Below the pieces are notes generated by a model. That model saw only the letters and a program-made list of their open reading frames with translations, did not search any database and had not been told where the DNA came from. From UBA2137 sp963740205 (lineage in GTDB: Bacteria; Pseudomonadota; Alphaproteobacteria; Micavibrionales; Micavibrionaceae), in assembly GCA_963740205.1 (NCBI GenBank), contig CAVUDD010000002.1, forward strand, positions 248,001-312,000: a stretch of 64,000 bases of DNA, written 5' to 3'. The translations under genes were made by a program, and so were the position numbers. Of the stretch, positions 1 through 8,061 are shown one piece after another. Every line of letters starts with the position of its first letter. Position 1 is the stretch's first letter.

Positions 1-746
1 CCGCTGGATGGGAAACAAAGATGGATCAATCCCTCACTCTCGAAATTAAATCAGGACAATTTGGGAAGGATTTAGAGAAGAAAATTGGTGATACCTTAGA
101 TTCTCAAAATATAGTTGAAGGCTATACAACAGAGAGTGCAGAAAACATTATGCGAATTGTTTCCCCCTGGTTAAATCTCGATAACATACCTAGTGAAGAG
201 ATGTCATTGCCTACTGTCATGCACGTTTCCCTTAATACAAACGATGAAATCGAAAAAGATAAATTAATACTTGCAATCAAATCTTTATCACAAAATATTA
301 AAGTTAATTCTTATAATGACTGGTTTGAACAATCCATTAAACAGACGCGTTTTTTGAAAACTATTTCTGTTGTCATTGCATTAGCCCTCTTTACGCTTCT
401 CGTTATGATAATATCGTTAATCGTCAGAGACAGAATTCTTATTCACAGAGAAGTCATATCCCTTCTTCAGACATTAGGTGCAAAAGACAACTATATTAGA
501 GGTGAATTTTATAGACACATTCTAAGCCTTACCTTTCATGCGCTCGTTATTGCTGGGGTCGTATTCGTTTTATTTTATGGAATAACGAATCTAATAATGG
601 GACAAAATGTATCACTGGTAGCCAATGAAGGCTCAACCTTTGGTGAGATGCTATTTACCTTTCTCTTTACAGCGCTATTTATTTTTGCATTGACCTTTAT
701 AGTAGTTCGCACCACGGTGACTAATGCCCTACAAAGACTTTTTTAA
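1..746 (+). CDS. ftsX: Cell division ABC transporter permease FtsX, 5' end cut by the window
   Basis: FtsX is the membrane partner of FtsE. The pair links septal-ring ATP hydrolysis to control of peptidoglycan hydrolysis. The frame is open from base 3, upstream of the ATG at 21, and the residues before that ATG (ending in a Trp-containing stretch) continue the family alignment, so the ATG at 21 is internal and the true start lies left of the window. The visible part has an extracytoplasmic region (roughly residues 10-110), then TM segments near 115-135, 170-192 and 212-232, ending in the FtsX/MacB-type permease domain with the conserved motif around LLQTLGAKD. The downstream order (ydcF-like, plsC, DUF2125) is a common alphaproteobacterial ftsEX neighbourhood; ftsE should lie just upstream. 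Confidence 0.85.
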   Translation, partial: AGWETKMDQSLTLEIKSGQFGKDLEKKIGDTLDSQNIVEGYTTESAENIMRIVSPWLNLDNIPSEEMSLPTVMHVSLNTNDEIEKDKLILAIKSLSQNIKVNSYNDWFEQSIKQTRFLKTISVVIALALFTLLVMIISLIVRDRILIHREVISLLQTLGAKDNYIRGEFYRHILSLTFHALVIAGVVFVLFYGITNLIMGQNVSLVANEGSTFGEMLFTFLFTALFIFALTFIVVRTTVTNALQRLF

Positions 747-758
747 AATCTGACGTAT

Positions 759-1358
759 ATGCTCAAGAATCTTTTTTTCATATTGACAACGACACTGGTC
801 ATTATCGCTGCCCTGTGGGTATTGGGATTAGCCGTCTTTACGCTTACATCCCTTACAAAAACGGCGTTCACCTATAAAGATATCAAGACCGATGCAATCA
901 TAGTTCTGACTGGCGGTAAAAACCGTGTTAATGCGGGGCTCTCTCTATTGCGTGAGGGTCAAGCAGACCGTCTTCTTATTAGTGGTACGCATACGGATGT
1001 AACAATTGAAGATATTCTCGAGCTTGAAAACATGCCTGATAAATGGCGCTGCTGTATTGATCTTGATCCCATCGCCACAGATACACTTGGAAATGCGCAC
1101 GAAAGCGCCAAGTGGATATTAGCAAACAATGTCAATTCAATTATGCTTGTGACATCGGGTTATCACATCAGGCGAGCCCGAAATGAGCTTGAACTTGCAC
1201 TACGTCCAAAAATCATAGATATCCATGAATACGATTTGCCCTATGATGCCGAAAAACTAAACAATCCAAAAAGCTGGATGTTTCTTGTCGGAGAATATAA
1301 TAAAACCCTATTAAGTTATATCAGGCGCTATTTTAGTGCTAAGAAAGTCGTCCAGTGA
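759..1358 (+). CDS. YdcF/SanA-like DUF218 envelope protein
   Basis: 199-aa protein with one N-terminal TM anchor (about residues 5-32) and a DUF218 domain. The domain shows the diagnostic opening AIIVLTGG (about 47-54), the R-x-x-x-G-x-x-L-x-x-x-G repeat after it, LISGTHTD, and the later TSGYHIRRA motif. Members are periplasm-facing; the E. coli relatives SanA, ElyC and YdcF affect envelope integrity, but the reaction is not established. It starts 12 nt after ftsX and overlaps plsC by 4 nt (GTGA), so it is very probably translated from the same mRNA. Family assignment is firm; biochemical role is unknown. Confidence 0.8.
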   Translation: MLKNLFFILTTTLVIIAALWVLGLAVFTLTSLTKTAFTYKDIKTDAIIVLTGGKNRVNAGLSLLREGQADRLLISGTHTDVTIEDILELENMPDKWRCCIDLDPIATDTLGNAHESAKWILANNVNSIMLVTSGYHIRRARNELELALRPKIIDIHEYDLPYDAEKLNNPKSWMFLVGEYNKTLLSYIRRYFSAKKVVQ

Positions 1359-2098
1359 ATTTAATACGTACACTTCTTTTCAATGTCCTGTTTTATGGAT
1401 CCATTGCTCTGGGATCATTTTTATTTATTCCCGTACTCTTCATGCCTAAAAAAATCTGCAATGTGTGTTTAAGAGAGTATTTTAGATTTATTGCCTTTCT
1501 TGAAAAAACAGTTCTTGGCTTAAGTTATGAAGTTGTTGGTAGAGAGTTTTTGCCAAAATCTGGCTCATACATTATTGGTGCAAAACACCAATCCGCTTAC
1601 GAAACACTGAAATTTCATGTGCTTGTCGATAACCCTGCAATCATCCTCAAAAAAGAACTTCTCCTGCTTCCTGTATGGGGCTGGATTGCACAGAAAATGG
1701 ATAATATTGCCGTAGATAGGAAAAGTCGCAAAAGTGCTATGGAGTCTATTTTAAATGGTGCCAAGGTTGCCAAATCACAAGGTCGCCCTGTAGTTATTTT
1801 CCCTCAAGGTACGCGTGTTAAGGTTACAGACACTCCGAAAACCAAACGTTATAAATGGGGTATTGCACGCATGGCAAAGGGCGCTGAACTTGATATTGTT
1901 CCTATGGCAATGAATGCAGGGCTTTTCTGGCCTCGTAACGCTTTCATCAAAAAACCTGGTAAAGTGACCTTTGAGTTTCTTCCTCCCATTTCCTACAAAC
2001 TGTCAGAAGACGATATTATGGAGAAACTTCAGGACGTGCTTGAAACAAAATCAAATGCACTTGCTGCAAAAGCTATTAAAAACCAGAATTTAAAATGA
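1355..2098 (+). CDS. plsC: 1-acyl-sn-glycerol-3-phosphate acyltransferase
   Basis: Transfers the second acyl chain to lysophosphatidic acid, giving phosphatidic acid for membrane lipids; inner-membrane protein of 247 aa. An N-terminal hydrophobic segment (about 7-30) precedes the acyltransferase domain. The block I motif reads HQSAYE, with Glu where the family usually has Asp (HX4D). Block III reads FPQGTR, with Gln in place of the common Glu (FPEGTR). Block IV is around VPMAMNAG. The start is GTG at 1355, overlapping the ydcF-like stop by 4 nt; the end overlaps the next ATG by 4 nt (ATGA). Both overlaps indicate translational coupling in the ftsX operon. Assignment is secure; substrate preference cannot be read from sequence. 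Confidence 0.88.
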   Translation: MNLIRTLLFNVLFYGSIALGSFLFIPVLFMPKKICNVCLREYFRFIAFLEKTVLGLSYEVVGREFLPKSGSYIIGAKHQSAYETLKFHVLVDNPAIILKKELLLLPVWGWIAQKMDNIAVDRKSRKSAMESILNGAKVAKSQGRPVVIFPQGTRVKVTDTPKTKRYKWGIARMAKGAELDIVPMAMNAGLFWPRNAFIKKPGKVTFEFLPPISYKLSEDDIMEKLQDVLETKSNALAAKAIKNQNLK

Positions 2099-2826
2099 AG
2101 ATTGCCGCTGGAATACTTATCCTTCTTGTTGTCCTGTATACTGGAACGTGGTTCGAAATTGCTCAGACACTTGATAAGCAAATCCAAACACTCATAAAGA
2201 ATTCAACCCAAGATATTTCCTATAAAGGAGATATCTCTAAAATTTATGGGTTTCCAGGCTCTTTTAAAATAAACCTCAACGGTGTTTTGACTTTTCCAGA
2301 TGCTAAGGTTAGTGGCAAAGATATTCATATTGAATTCTCGCCTATTCCTAATATCCCATCCAAAATTACTGCTCCAAATGGCTTTACAGTAACTAGCGAG
2401 GGCATTGAAGAAACATTTACCTCAGGCCATGCCGAGGCGTATTTGACGCGTACACTATTTGGAACAACCGAGAAACAATTGCGTAAATTCCAAGCCAAAG
2501 ACGGTAGGCTTCTTATATATAATATTATCCTTACCCAAAATGAAATCTCTGTGATGGCAGAAGGCGAGTTAAGCCTTGATAATAACCTACAACCTCAAGG
2601 AACATTAGCGGCTGAAATCAGAGAATTTGGAGCAATCATCAAAAAACTTCGTGAGTATGATGTTATAAACTCGGATCAAGCCAATATAGCAACACTCGCC
2701 TCACTTGCCCTCACACGGCAAGACGATAAAGGCCAACCTTATGTTACTGTTCCTCTCTTCCTCAAGAATCAGGAACTGTATTTAGGGCCGATTTTGATAA
2801 TTCAATTACAGACTATTTCTTGGTAA
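2095..2826 (+). CDS. DUF2125 protein
   Basis: 243-aa protein with an N-terminal signal/anchor (about residues 3-20) and the rest predicted outside the cytoplasm. It resembles the alphaproteobacterial DUF2125 family: a conserved aromatic W/Y region after the anchor, YGFPGSFKINLNG near residues 52-64, and a C-terminal block around VPLFLKNQELYLGPI. Function is not known. Position after plsC in an ftsX-linked operon, with a 4-nt ATGA overlap, suggests a role at the envelope, but this is inference from context. The last 14 nt overlap the 3' end of the convergent methyltransferase gene. Confidence 0.7.
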   Translation: MKIAAGILILLVVLYTGTWFEIAQTLDKQIQTLIKNSTQDISYKGDISKIYGFPGSFKINLNGVLTFPDAKVSGKDIHIEFSPIPNIPSKITAPNGFTVTSEGIEETFTSGHAEAYLTRTLFGTTEKQLRKFQAKDGRLLIYNIILTQNEISVMAEGELSLDNNLQPQGTLAAEIREFGAIIKKLREYDVINSDQANIATLASLALTRQDDKGQPYVTVPLFLKNQELYLGPILIIQLQTISW

Positions 2827-3556
2827 ATTTATTAGCGCTTGTCGCCATTTTTCTAATTTTAAACGGGCTTACGGGTACTGCTGAACCTTTAATCTTCGTT
2901 GGTGCGTAGATTTGCTTTGAAGCGCGCAGAACTCTTACACCGCCAAGAGCTGGACATATTACTTGCCCAAAACGCTCCATGTGCCAGGCCCCCCTTAGAA
3001 TAAATCGGTTTTGAAACGGTGGAAAAAAGAGCGCGTTCTTTTCTTCCTCGGGAACAAAGAGCGCACCTTGGAGTATTTGTTTAAGTTGAGAGGAAGAAAA
3101 TGGCTGTCCATGTCCAAAGGGTGTCCATTCGCGTCGTGACCACATGCTCATACGGTTGGGAACAATCAAAATCAAAGACGCATTGCTTTTGAGAACGCGC
3201 CATATTTCTTTGAGTGCATATTCGGGATATTCGGAAAATTCTAGAAAATGCACGGCAACAACCAAATCCAGTGAATTACTCTCATAAGGCAGTTCAGTCC
3301 CTGACACGACTGCAACCTTATTGTCCCCGTATTTGGGCCAAGAATGTCCTCCTATTCCCGCAGGCATGGCAGCAGAAAAATGCTTGGACTGTTTTTCGAG
3401 TATTTCCAAATATGGTGTCGCATAACCAAGCCCCAAGACTTCGTCAAATTTTTCTTCGCCAATAAGTGTTGAGATATGTGTACGGATAATCTTGCGGATA
3501 AGCCAGCCGCCTCGGCTATGATAAAAAGATTGAAAATCAGCATTATCTAAAAACAT
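2813..3556 (-). CDS. Class I SAM-dependent methyltransferase
   Basis: 247-aa soluble protein with a Methyltransf_11-like core. The motif I region is EVLGLGYATPYL (about 39-50), a degenerate glycine loop typical of this alphaproteobacterial subfamily. A post-I acidic stretch and the LDLVVAVHFLEF motif (about 96-107) are followed by EIWRVLKSNASLILIVPN, the usual motif that follows the acidic loop. The N-terminal FYHSRGGWLIRKII block is shared by the subfamily, which is often found near gloB or mutT. Substrate unknown. It is the last gene of a minus-strand run (parvulin, mutT, this gene) and starts 13 nt after mutT. Confidence 0.72.
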   Translation of the reverse strand: MFLDNADFQSFYHSRGGWLIRKIIRTHISTLIGEEKFDEVLGLGYATPYLEILEKQSKHFSAAMPAGIGGHSWPKYGDNKVAVVSGTELPYESNSLDLVVAVHFLEFSEYPEYALKEIWRVLKSNASLILIVPNRMSMWSRREWTPFGHGQPFSSSQLKQILQGALFVPEEEKNALFFPPFQNRFILRGAWHMERFGQVICPALGGVRVLRASKQIYAPTKIKGSAVPVSPFKIRKMATSANKFTKK

Positions 3557-3569
3557 GATTTTTCAGAGT

Positions 3570-4031
3570 TTAAAGATTATCGAGAATTTGTGCAATCAAA
3601 GGAAGGTCTGCTGGTGGCATAGAGTAATCATACAAATCCCTAGGCTTTACCCATTTCAGTGCCTGATGTTCCTTTGCCTTCACCTCGCCTTTCCACACAC
3701 GGCATGCATACAAAGGCATGAGCAAATGAAAGCTCTCGTAAGTATGTGACGCAAAGCCAAGTGGGCTGTAACAGCACGGGCGCGTCTCTATTCCAAGTTC
3801 TTCTTCTATTTCGCGCATCAAGGCGTATTCGGGCGTTTCACCCTCTTCCAGTTTACCCCCTGGGAACTCCCACATTCCTGCAAGTGCTTTACCCTCTGGC
3901 CTCTGGGCAATCAGAATACGTCCATCTGAATCGATAAGGGCAGCAGCAGCAACCACTAATAAGGGAAGCCCCGGCTTTTGGGGCCAGGGCTTCTCTAGTG
4001 CTTCAAAACAGGATTCCCTGCTATTATTCAT
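3570..4031 (-). CDS. mutT: MutT-type Nudix hydrolase (8-oxo-dGTP diphosphatase)
   Basis: Removes oxidised dGTP from the nucleotide pool, preventing A:T to C:G transversions. The full Nudix box G-x5-E-x7-REUxEExGU is present at residues 59-81 (G59, E65, R73, E74, E77, E78, G80). The preceding AQRPEGKALAGMWEFPGG is the classic MutT substrate-binding stretch. At 153 aa it is slightly longer than E. coli MutT because of about 20 extra N-terminal residues. Its start overlaps the stop of the parvulin gene by 8 nt, so the two are probably coupled. Specificity for 8-oxo-dGTP over other oxidised nucleotides is inferred from the family. Confidence 0.85.
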   Translation of the reverse strand: MNNSRESCFEALEKPWPQKPGLPLLVVAAAALIDSDGRILIAQRPEGKALAGMWEFPGGKLEEGETPEYALMREIEEELGIETRPCCYSPLGFASHTYESFHLLMPLYACRVWKGEVKAKEHQALKWVKPRDLYDYSMPPADLPLIAQILDNL

Positions 4032-5136
4032 CTGCTGTTATTTCGGCTTCTGTAGGAGTTGCAGCCTCAGCCTCAGCCTCAGCCTCAGCCTCAGGCGCTG
4101 GTGCTGCAGCAGGCTCAGTTGCCTCTGGAGCCTTTGCCTCTGGTGTACCATCCATATTGTATAATGTTACATCTGCCTCTTCACGCCAGTCTTGCAATAA
4201 TGTTTCCAGAATTTCACGACGCTTTTGAACCTCGAGGAATGTTTTCACTTCCTCAAAGCTTGGCAGTGGTTGCATACGCTTATCTTCGACCTTAATAACG
4301 TGATAACCAAACTGTGACTTAACAGGTTTCTCGGTTACCTCGCCTGTTTCCAAAGAAAATGCTGATTGTGAAAATGCCGGTACCATTTGACCCTTTGTAA
4401 AATAGCCAAGATCCCCACCTTTAGCACCAGATGCTGAGTCGCTTGACATTTCCGTTGCTAGTTTCGAGAAATCCGCACCATCTTTAAGTTTGGCAATAAT
4501 ATCATTAGCCTTTTCTTCACTATCAACAAGGATGTGACGTGCTTTAACTTCTTCTTGGCGTGCACCCTCTTGTTGCTTGCTAAAATCAGCATAGGCTTCA
4601 CGTAGAGCTTCTTCTGTCAACATTGTGTTGACCTTATTCTCCAAGTATACTGTTCTCACGATACCTTCGCGCGCAAGTTTCAAACGCTCCTCAACTTCAG
4701 GATCATTTACCGTACCTTCTTTTTCAGCACGAATATCAATGATTTCACCAGTAACCAACTCTTCACGAGCCAATGGAAATACTTGTTCCATAGGTTGTTG
4801 TTGAAGCTGAGGGATATTGCTAACGAATTCCGCAACATCTTTTTCTGTAATGTCACGGCCTTCAACCTTGGCTACAATGATTGATTCATCGTTTTCAGCC
4901 TCATCTGACATAGCTATTTCAGTATCTGCTTCACCCATAATCGCAGGCTCGTTTGATGTCATTGCAACATCAGAACCTGTATTATCTTTTGTGAAGAAAT
5001 ATGCTGTTGTTCCTGCAATAACCAATAACAGAACAACAAGCCCCCATATCTTACCAGAAGAAGAACAGCAATCTTTGGTTCTTTTCACCTCTTCATTATT
5101 GTCTTCCTTGATAGACTCTTTTGTCTCTTTTTTCAT
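4024..5136 (-). CDS. Membrane-anchored parvulin-type peptidyl-prolyl isomerase
   Basis: Cis-trans prolyl isomerase/chaperone for exported proteins. I place the start at the ATG at 5136: the ORF extends to a GTG at 5145, but the AGGA sequence sits directly against that GTG and is better spaced for the ATG. A charged cytoplasmic N-terminus with a Cys pair is followed by one TM segment (about 30-48), a SurA-N-like helical region and the PpiC rotamase domain beginning at VKARHILVDSEEKA and closing with SQFGYHVIKVED. The C-terminal tail is Ala/Glu/Pro-rich and contains five Glu-Ala dipeptides encoded by a perfect hexanucleotide repeat. Divergent from secA; an export-chaperone role fits both. Confidence 0.82.
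   Translation of the reverse strand: MKKETKESIKEDNNEEVKRTKDCCSSSGKIWGLVVLLLVIAGTTAYFFTKDNTGSDVAMTSNEPAIMGEADTEIAMSDEAENDESIIVAKVEGRDITEKDVAEFVSNIPQLQQQPMEQVFPLAREELVTGEIIDIRAEKEGTVNDPEVEERLKLAREGIVRTVYLENKVNTMLTEEALREAYADFSKQQEGARQEEVKARHILVDSEEKANDIIAKLKDGADFSKLATEMSSDSASGAKGGDLGYFTKGQMVPAFSQSAFSLETGEVTEKPVKSQFGYHVIKVEDKRMQPLPSFEEVKTFLEVQKRREILETLLQDWREEADVTLYNMDGTPEAKAPEATEPAAAPAPEAEAEAEAEAATPTEAEITADE
4064..4093. repeat. Hexanucleotide tandem repeat, 5 copies of GCCTCA
   Basis: Five exact head-to-tail copies of GCCTCA (plus strand), lying inside the 3' end of the parvulin gene, where they encode alternating Glu and Ala on the minus strand. Because the unit is 6 bp, copy-number change keeps the frame and only changes tail length. 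Confidence 0.9.
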
Positions 5137-5267
5137 AGCAATCACGTCCTATTAATTAAATGTTGTTTTAAAGAATTCTTTTCCTAAGCTTGTCTTTTCA
5201 TTTAGGTCATTGTGCATAAGAGCAAGCCCTACGCAAGATTTTTTCCACTATAATAAGCCTCAATGAA

Positions 5268-5296
5268 TTGACGTATCCTATAGAGACGCTTATATG
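5268..5296 (+). promoter_or_regulatory. Probable sigma-70 promoter of secA
   Basis: TTGACG (5268-5273), 17-bp spacer, TATATG (5291-5296). This places transcription start near 5303, about 23 nt before the secA ATG at 5326. Read by eye only. Confidence 0.55.
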
Positions 5297-5325
5297 AAGT
5301 AAATCTAAGAAAGGGCTTTGAGTTT

Positions 5326-8061
5326 ATGATACTTCGTTTGGCTACAAAAATATTGGGTTCTAGTAATGATCGCGAACTGAAACGCATGAATAATGCTGTT
5401 CGTCAGATTAATGACCTTGAACCTGAGTTTGAAAAACTTTCTGATGAGCAACTTAAAGCAAAAACAGATGAGTTTAGAGCGCGCCTCAACAATGGTGAAA
5501 CTGAAGATGATATTCTACACGAGGCATTTGCTACTGTCCGCGAGGCTTCAAAACGCGCCTTAGACATGCGTCCTTTTGATGTCCAGCTTATTGGTGGACT
5601 AACCCTTCATAGCGGCAAAATTGCAGAAATGAAAACTGGGGAAGGTAAGACGCTTGTTGCGACAATGCCCGTTTACCTTAATGCCCTTTCTGGCAAGGGT
5701 GTCCATGTTGTGACTGTAAACGATTATTTGGCGTCACGTGACTCGGAATGGATGGCGGGAGTCTATAATTATCTTGGCCTGACTGTCGGATGTATCACGG
5801 CAGATATCAAGGATACTGAGCGCAAGGCCGCCTATGCAGCAGACATTACATATGGAACAAACAACGAGTTTGGTTTTGATTATTTGCGCGATAATATGAA
5901 ATATCGTTTATCAGATATGGCTCAACGCCCGTTTAATTTTGCAATCGTTGATGAGGTTGACTCCATTTTGATTGATGAAGCCAGAACACCTCTAATTATT
6001 TCTGGGCCATCAGAAAGTGCCGCAGAACTTTATATTCAAGTTGATAAAGTCATACCTAGCTTGAACGAGGACGATTTTGAAATTGATGAAAAAATGAAGA
6101 CCGTTATCTTCACAGATTCAGGCACAGAGCACTTAGAAGAACTTTTGACAGAACACGGTATTCTTACCGATGGTGGACTGTATGATGCGAATAATATTTC
6201 GCTTGTACACCACGCTAACCAAGCTCTTCGCGCACACAAACTTTTCACTAAAGATAAAGATTACATTATTCACGAAGGTAAAGTCGTCATCATTGATGAA
6301 TTTACGGGTCGAATGATGGATGGCCGACGTTTTTCTGAAGGACTTCACCAAGCCTTAGAAGCCAAAGAAAATGTTACTATACAAAATGAAAATCAGACTT
6401 TGGCATCAATCACATTCCAGAATTACTTCCGTATGTATCCTAAATTAGCGGGTATGACTGGTACTGCCCTCACCGAGGCAACTGAGTTCATGGAGATTTA
6501 CGGCCTTGGTGTGATTGAAATTCCTACGAATGTCCCAGTGTCTCGTATTGACCATGACGACAAAATATACCGCTCTTTTGATGAAAAGGTTGATGCCATT
6601 GTCGAGCTTGTGCACGAATGCCAACAAAGAAAACAACCTGTGCTTATTGGTACAGTATCTATCGAACGCTCCGAGCTTCTTTCTAGTAAGCTAAAAAAGA
6701 AGAAAATTCCTCATCAGGTTCTTAATGCACGCTATCACGAAAAAGAGGCTGAAATCATTGCTCAGGCTGGTCGTCCAGGAGCTGTAACTATCGCTACTAA
6801 CATGGCTGGTCGTGGAACCGACATTAAGCTTGGTGGTAATCTTGAAATGCGTATATCTCAGGAAATCGACGAAACATTGGACGCATCCAAGCGCGAAAAA
6901 ATCTTGGAAAAGATTAAGGCTGAAATCGCTGAAGACAAAAAACTTGTAAAAGAATCTGGTGGTCTTTTCATTATTGGTACAGAAAGACACGAATCCCGCC
7001 GTATTGATAACCAGCTCAGAGGCCGTGCAGGACGTCAGGGCGATCAAGGGGCATCTGCATTCTTTTTATCCACTCAAGATGACCTTATGCGTATCTTCTC
7101 CCCTGAAGCATTGGAATCGGTTCTCTCGAGCAAAGCTATAGGGCTTAAGGAGGGCGAGGCACTTACTCACCCTTGGCTCTCAAAGGCTTTGGAACGCGCG
7201 CAAGCCCGCGTTGAGCAGCAAAACTTTGAAATCCGTAAGAACCTTCTAAAATTTGACAACGTTATGAATGATCAACGTAAGGTTATTTACGAACAGCGTC
7301 GTGAAATTATGAGTTCTGATGATGTTTCCGATCTTGTTGATGAAATGCGCGAACAAACTGTTGAGGAAATGATTGCAAATTGCATTCCTGCCAAAGCCTA
7401 TGCAGAGGAATGGGATACAGAAACACTCGAAAACGAAGTTGAGCGTGTTCTCGATCTTAAACTTCCTATTAAGGACTGGGCAAAAGAAGAAGGCATTGCA
7501 GAAGAAGAAATCACAGAGCGAATTTTAAATGCTTCTGACGAACTGATGGACAGAAAAGCAGATCAAGGCGGCACAGTTTTTGCCCAAATTCAAAAATCAA
7601 TGGTACTACAGGCGCTTGATCAGGCATGGAAAGAGCATTTGCTCAACCTTGACCACTTGCGCCAAGGAATTAATCTGCGTGCCTATGGCCAAAAAGACCC
7701 TCTTAACGAATATAAAACAGAGGCGTTTGCTCATTTTGAAGGTATGCTAACCAGCCTAAGGGAAACTCTTGTACATGATTTGTCCCATGTTGAAATTTCT
7801 GTAGACGAGGCTGTACTTCAACAAATCATAGAGTCGCAGAAAGAAAGTTTGAAATTGAAAAATCAAAGTCGCTTAGATCCAGCTCTTTCTGGTTCAGGGC
7901 AAACGTTGGACAAGGCTATGGATTCGTCAAATATACAGGCCACCCCCCATAGAAATGAATTTGATAAAAATGATTCTTCTACGTGGTCTATGGTAGGAAG
8001 AAATGCCCCTTGCCCTTGTGGATCAGGCAAAAAATACAAGCAGTGCCATGGAAAATTTTAA
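5326..8061 (+). CDS. secA: Preprotein translocase ATPase SecA
   Basis: Motor ATPase that drives preproteins through SecYEG at the inner membrane. The 911-aa length is normal. Walker A is GEGKT at 105-109, with the DEAD-type Walker B VDEVDSILIDEARTPLII following. The preprotein cross-linking domain, the second nucleotide-binding fold (GRGTDIKLGGN, then GTERHESRRIDNQLRGRAGRQGD split over 6970-7040) and the helical scaffold/wing regions are all recognisable. The C-terminus carries the SecB/lipid-binding zinc motif with C-P-C-G-S-G and a distal Q-C-H. The start MILRLATKILGSSNDREL matches the family. It has its own promoter and is divergent from the parvulin gene; its stop codon overlaps the convergent CNNM gene by 4 nt. 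Confidence 0.98.
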   Translation: MILRLATKILGSSNDRELKRMNNAVRQINDLEPEFEKLSDEQLKAKTDEFRARLNNGETEDDILHEAFATVREASKRALDMRPFDVQLIGGLTLHSGKIAEMKTGEGKTLVATMPVYLNALSGKGVHVVTVNDYLASRDSEWMAGVYNYLGLTVGCITADIKDTERKAAYAADITYGTNNEFGFDYLRDNMKYRLSDMAQRPFNFAIVDEVDSILIDEARTPLIISGPSESAAELYIQVDKVIPSLNEDDFEIDEKMKTVIFTDSGTEHLEELLTEHGILTDGGLYDANNISLVHHANQALRAHKLFTKDKDYIIHEGKVVIIDEFTGRMMDGRRFSEGLHQALEAKENVTIQNENQTLASITFQNYFRMYPKLAGMTGTALTEATEFMEIYGLGVIEIPTNVPVSRIDHDDKIYRSFDEKVDAIVELVHECQQRKQPVLIGTVSIERSELLSSKLKKKKIPHQVLNARYHEKEAEIIAQAGRPGAVTIATNMAGRGTDIKLGGNLEMRISQEIDETLDASKREKILEKIKAEIAEDKKLVKESGGLFIIGTERHESRRIDNQLRGRAGRQGDQGASAFFLSTQDDLMRIFSPEALESVLSSKAIGLKEGEALTHPWLSKALERAQARVEQQNFEIRKNLLKFDNVMNDQRKVIYEQRREIMSSDDVSDLVDEMREQTVEEMIANCIPAKAYAEEWDTETLENEVERVLDLKLPIKDWAKEEGIAEEEITERILNASDELMDRKADQGGTVFAQIQKSMVLQALDQAWKEHLLNLDHLRQGINLRAYGQKDPLNEYKTEAFAHFEGMLTSLRETLVHDLSHVEISVDEAVLQQIIESQKESLKLKNQSRLDPALSGSGQTLDKAMDSSNIQATPHRNEFDKNDSSTWSMVGRNAPCPCGSGKKYKQCHGKF

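Noticed and set aside
21..746. ATG at 21 as the true start of ftsX
   Set aside because: The frame is open to the left edge and the residues before the ATG continue the family; the gene is cut by the window.
4064..4093. Short repeat as a CRISPR
   Set aside because: Units are contiguous with no spacers and are in-frame coding sequence.
4059..4295. Gln-Pro repeat ORF on the plus strand
   Set aside because: Antisense of the parvulin tail; created by the GCCTCA repeat.
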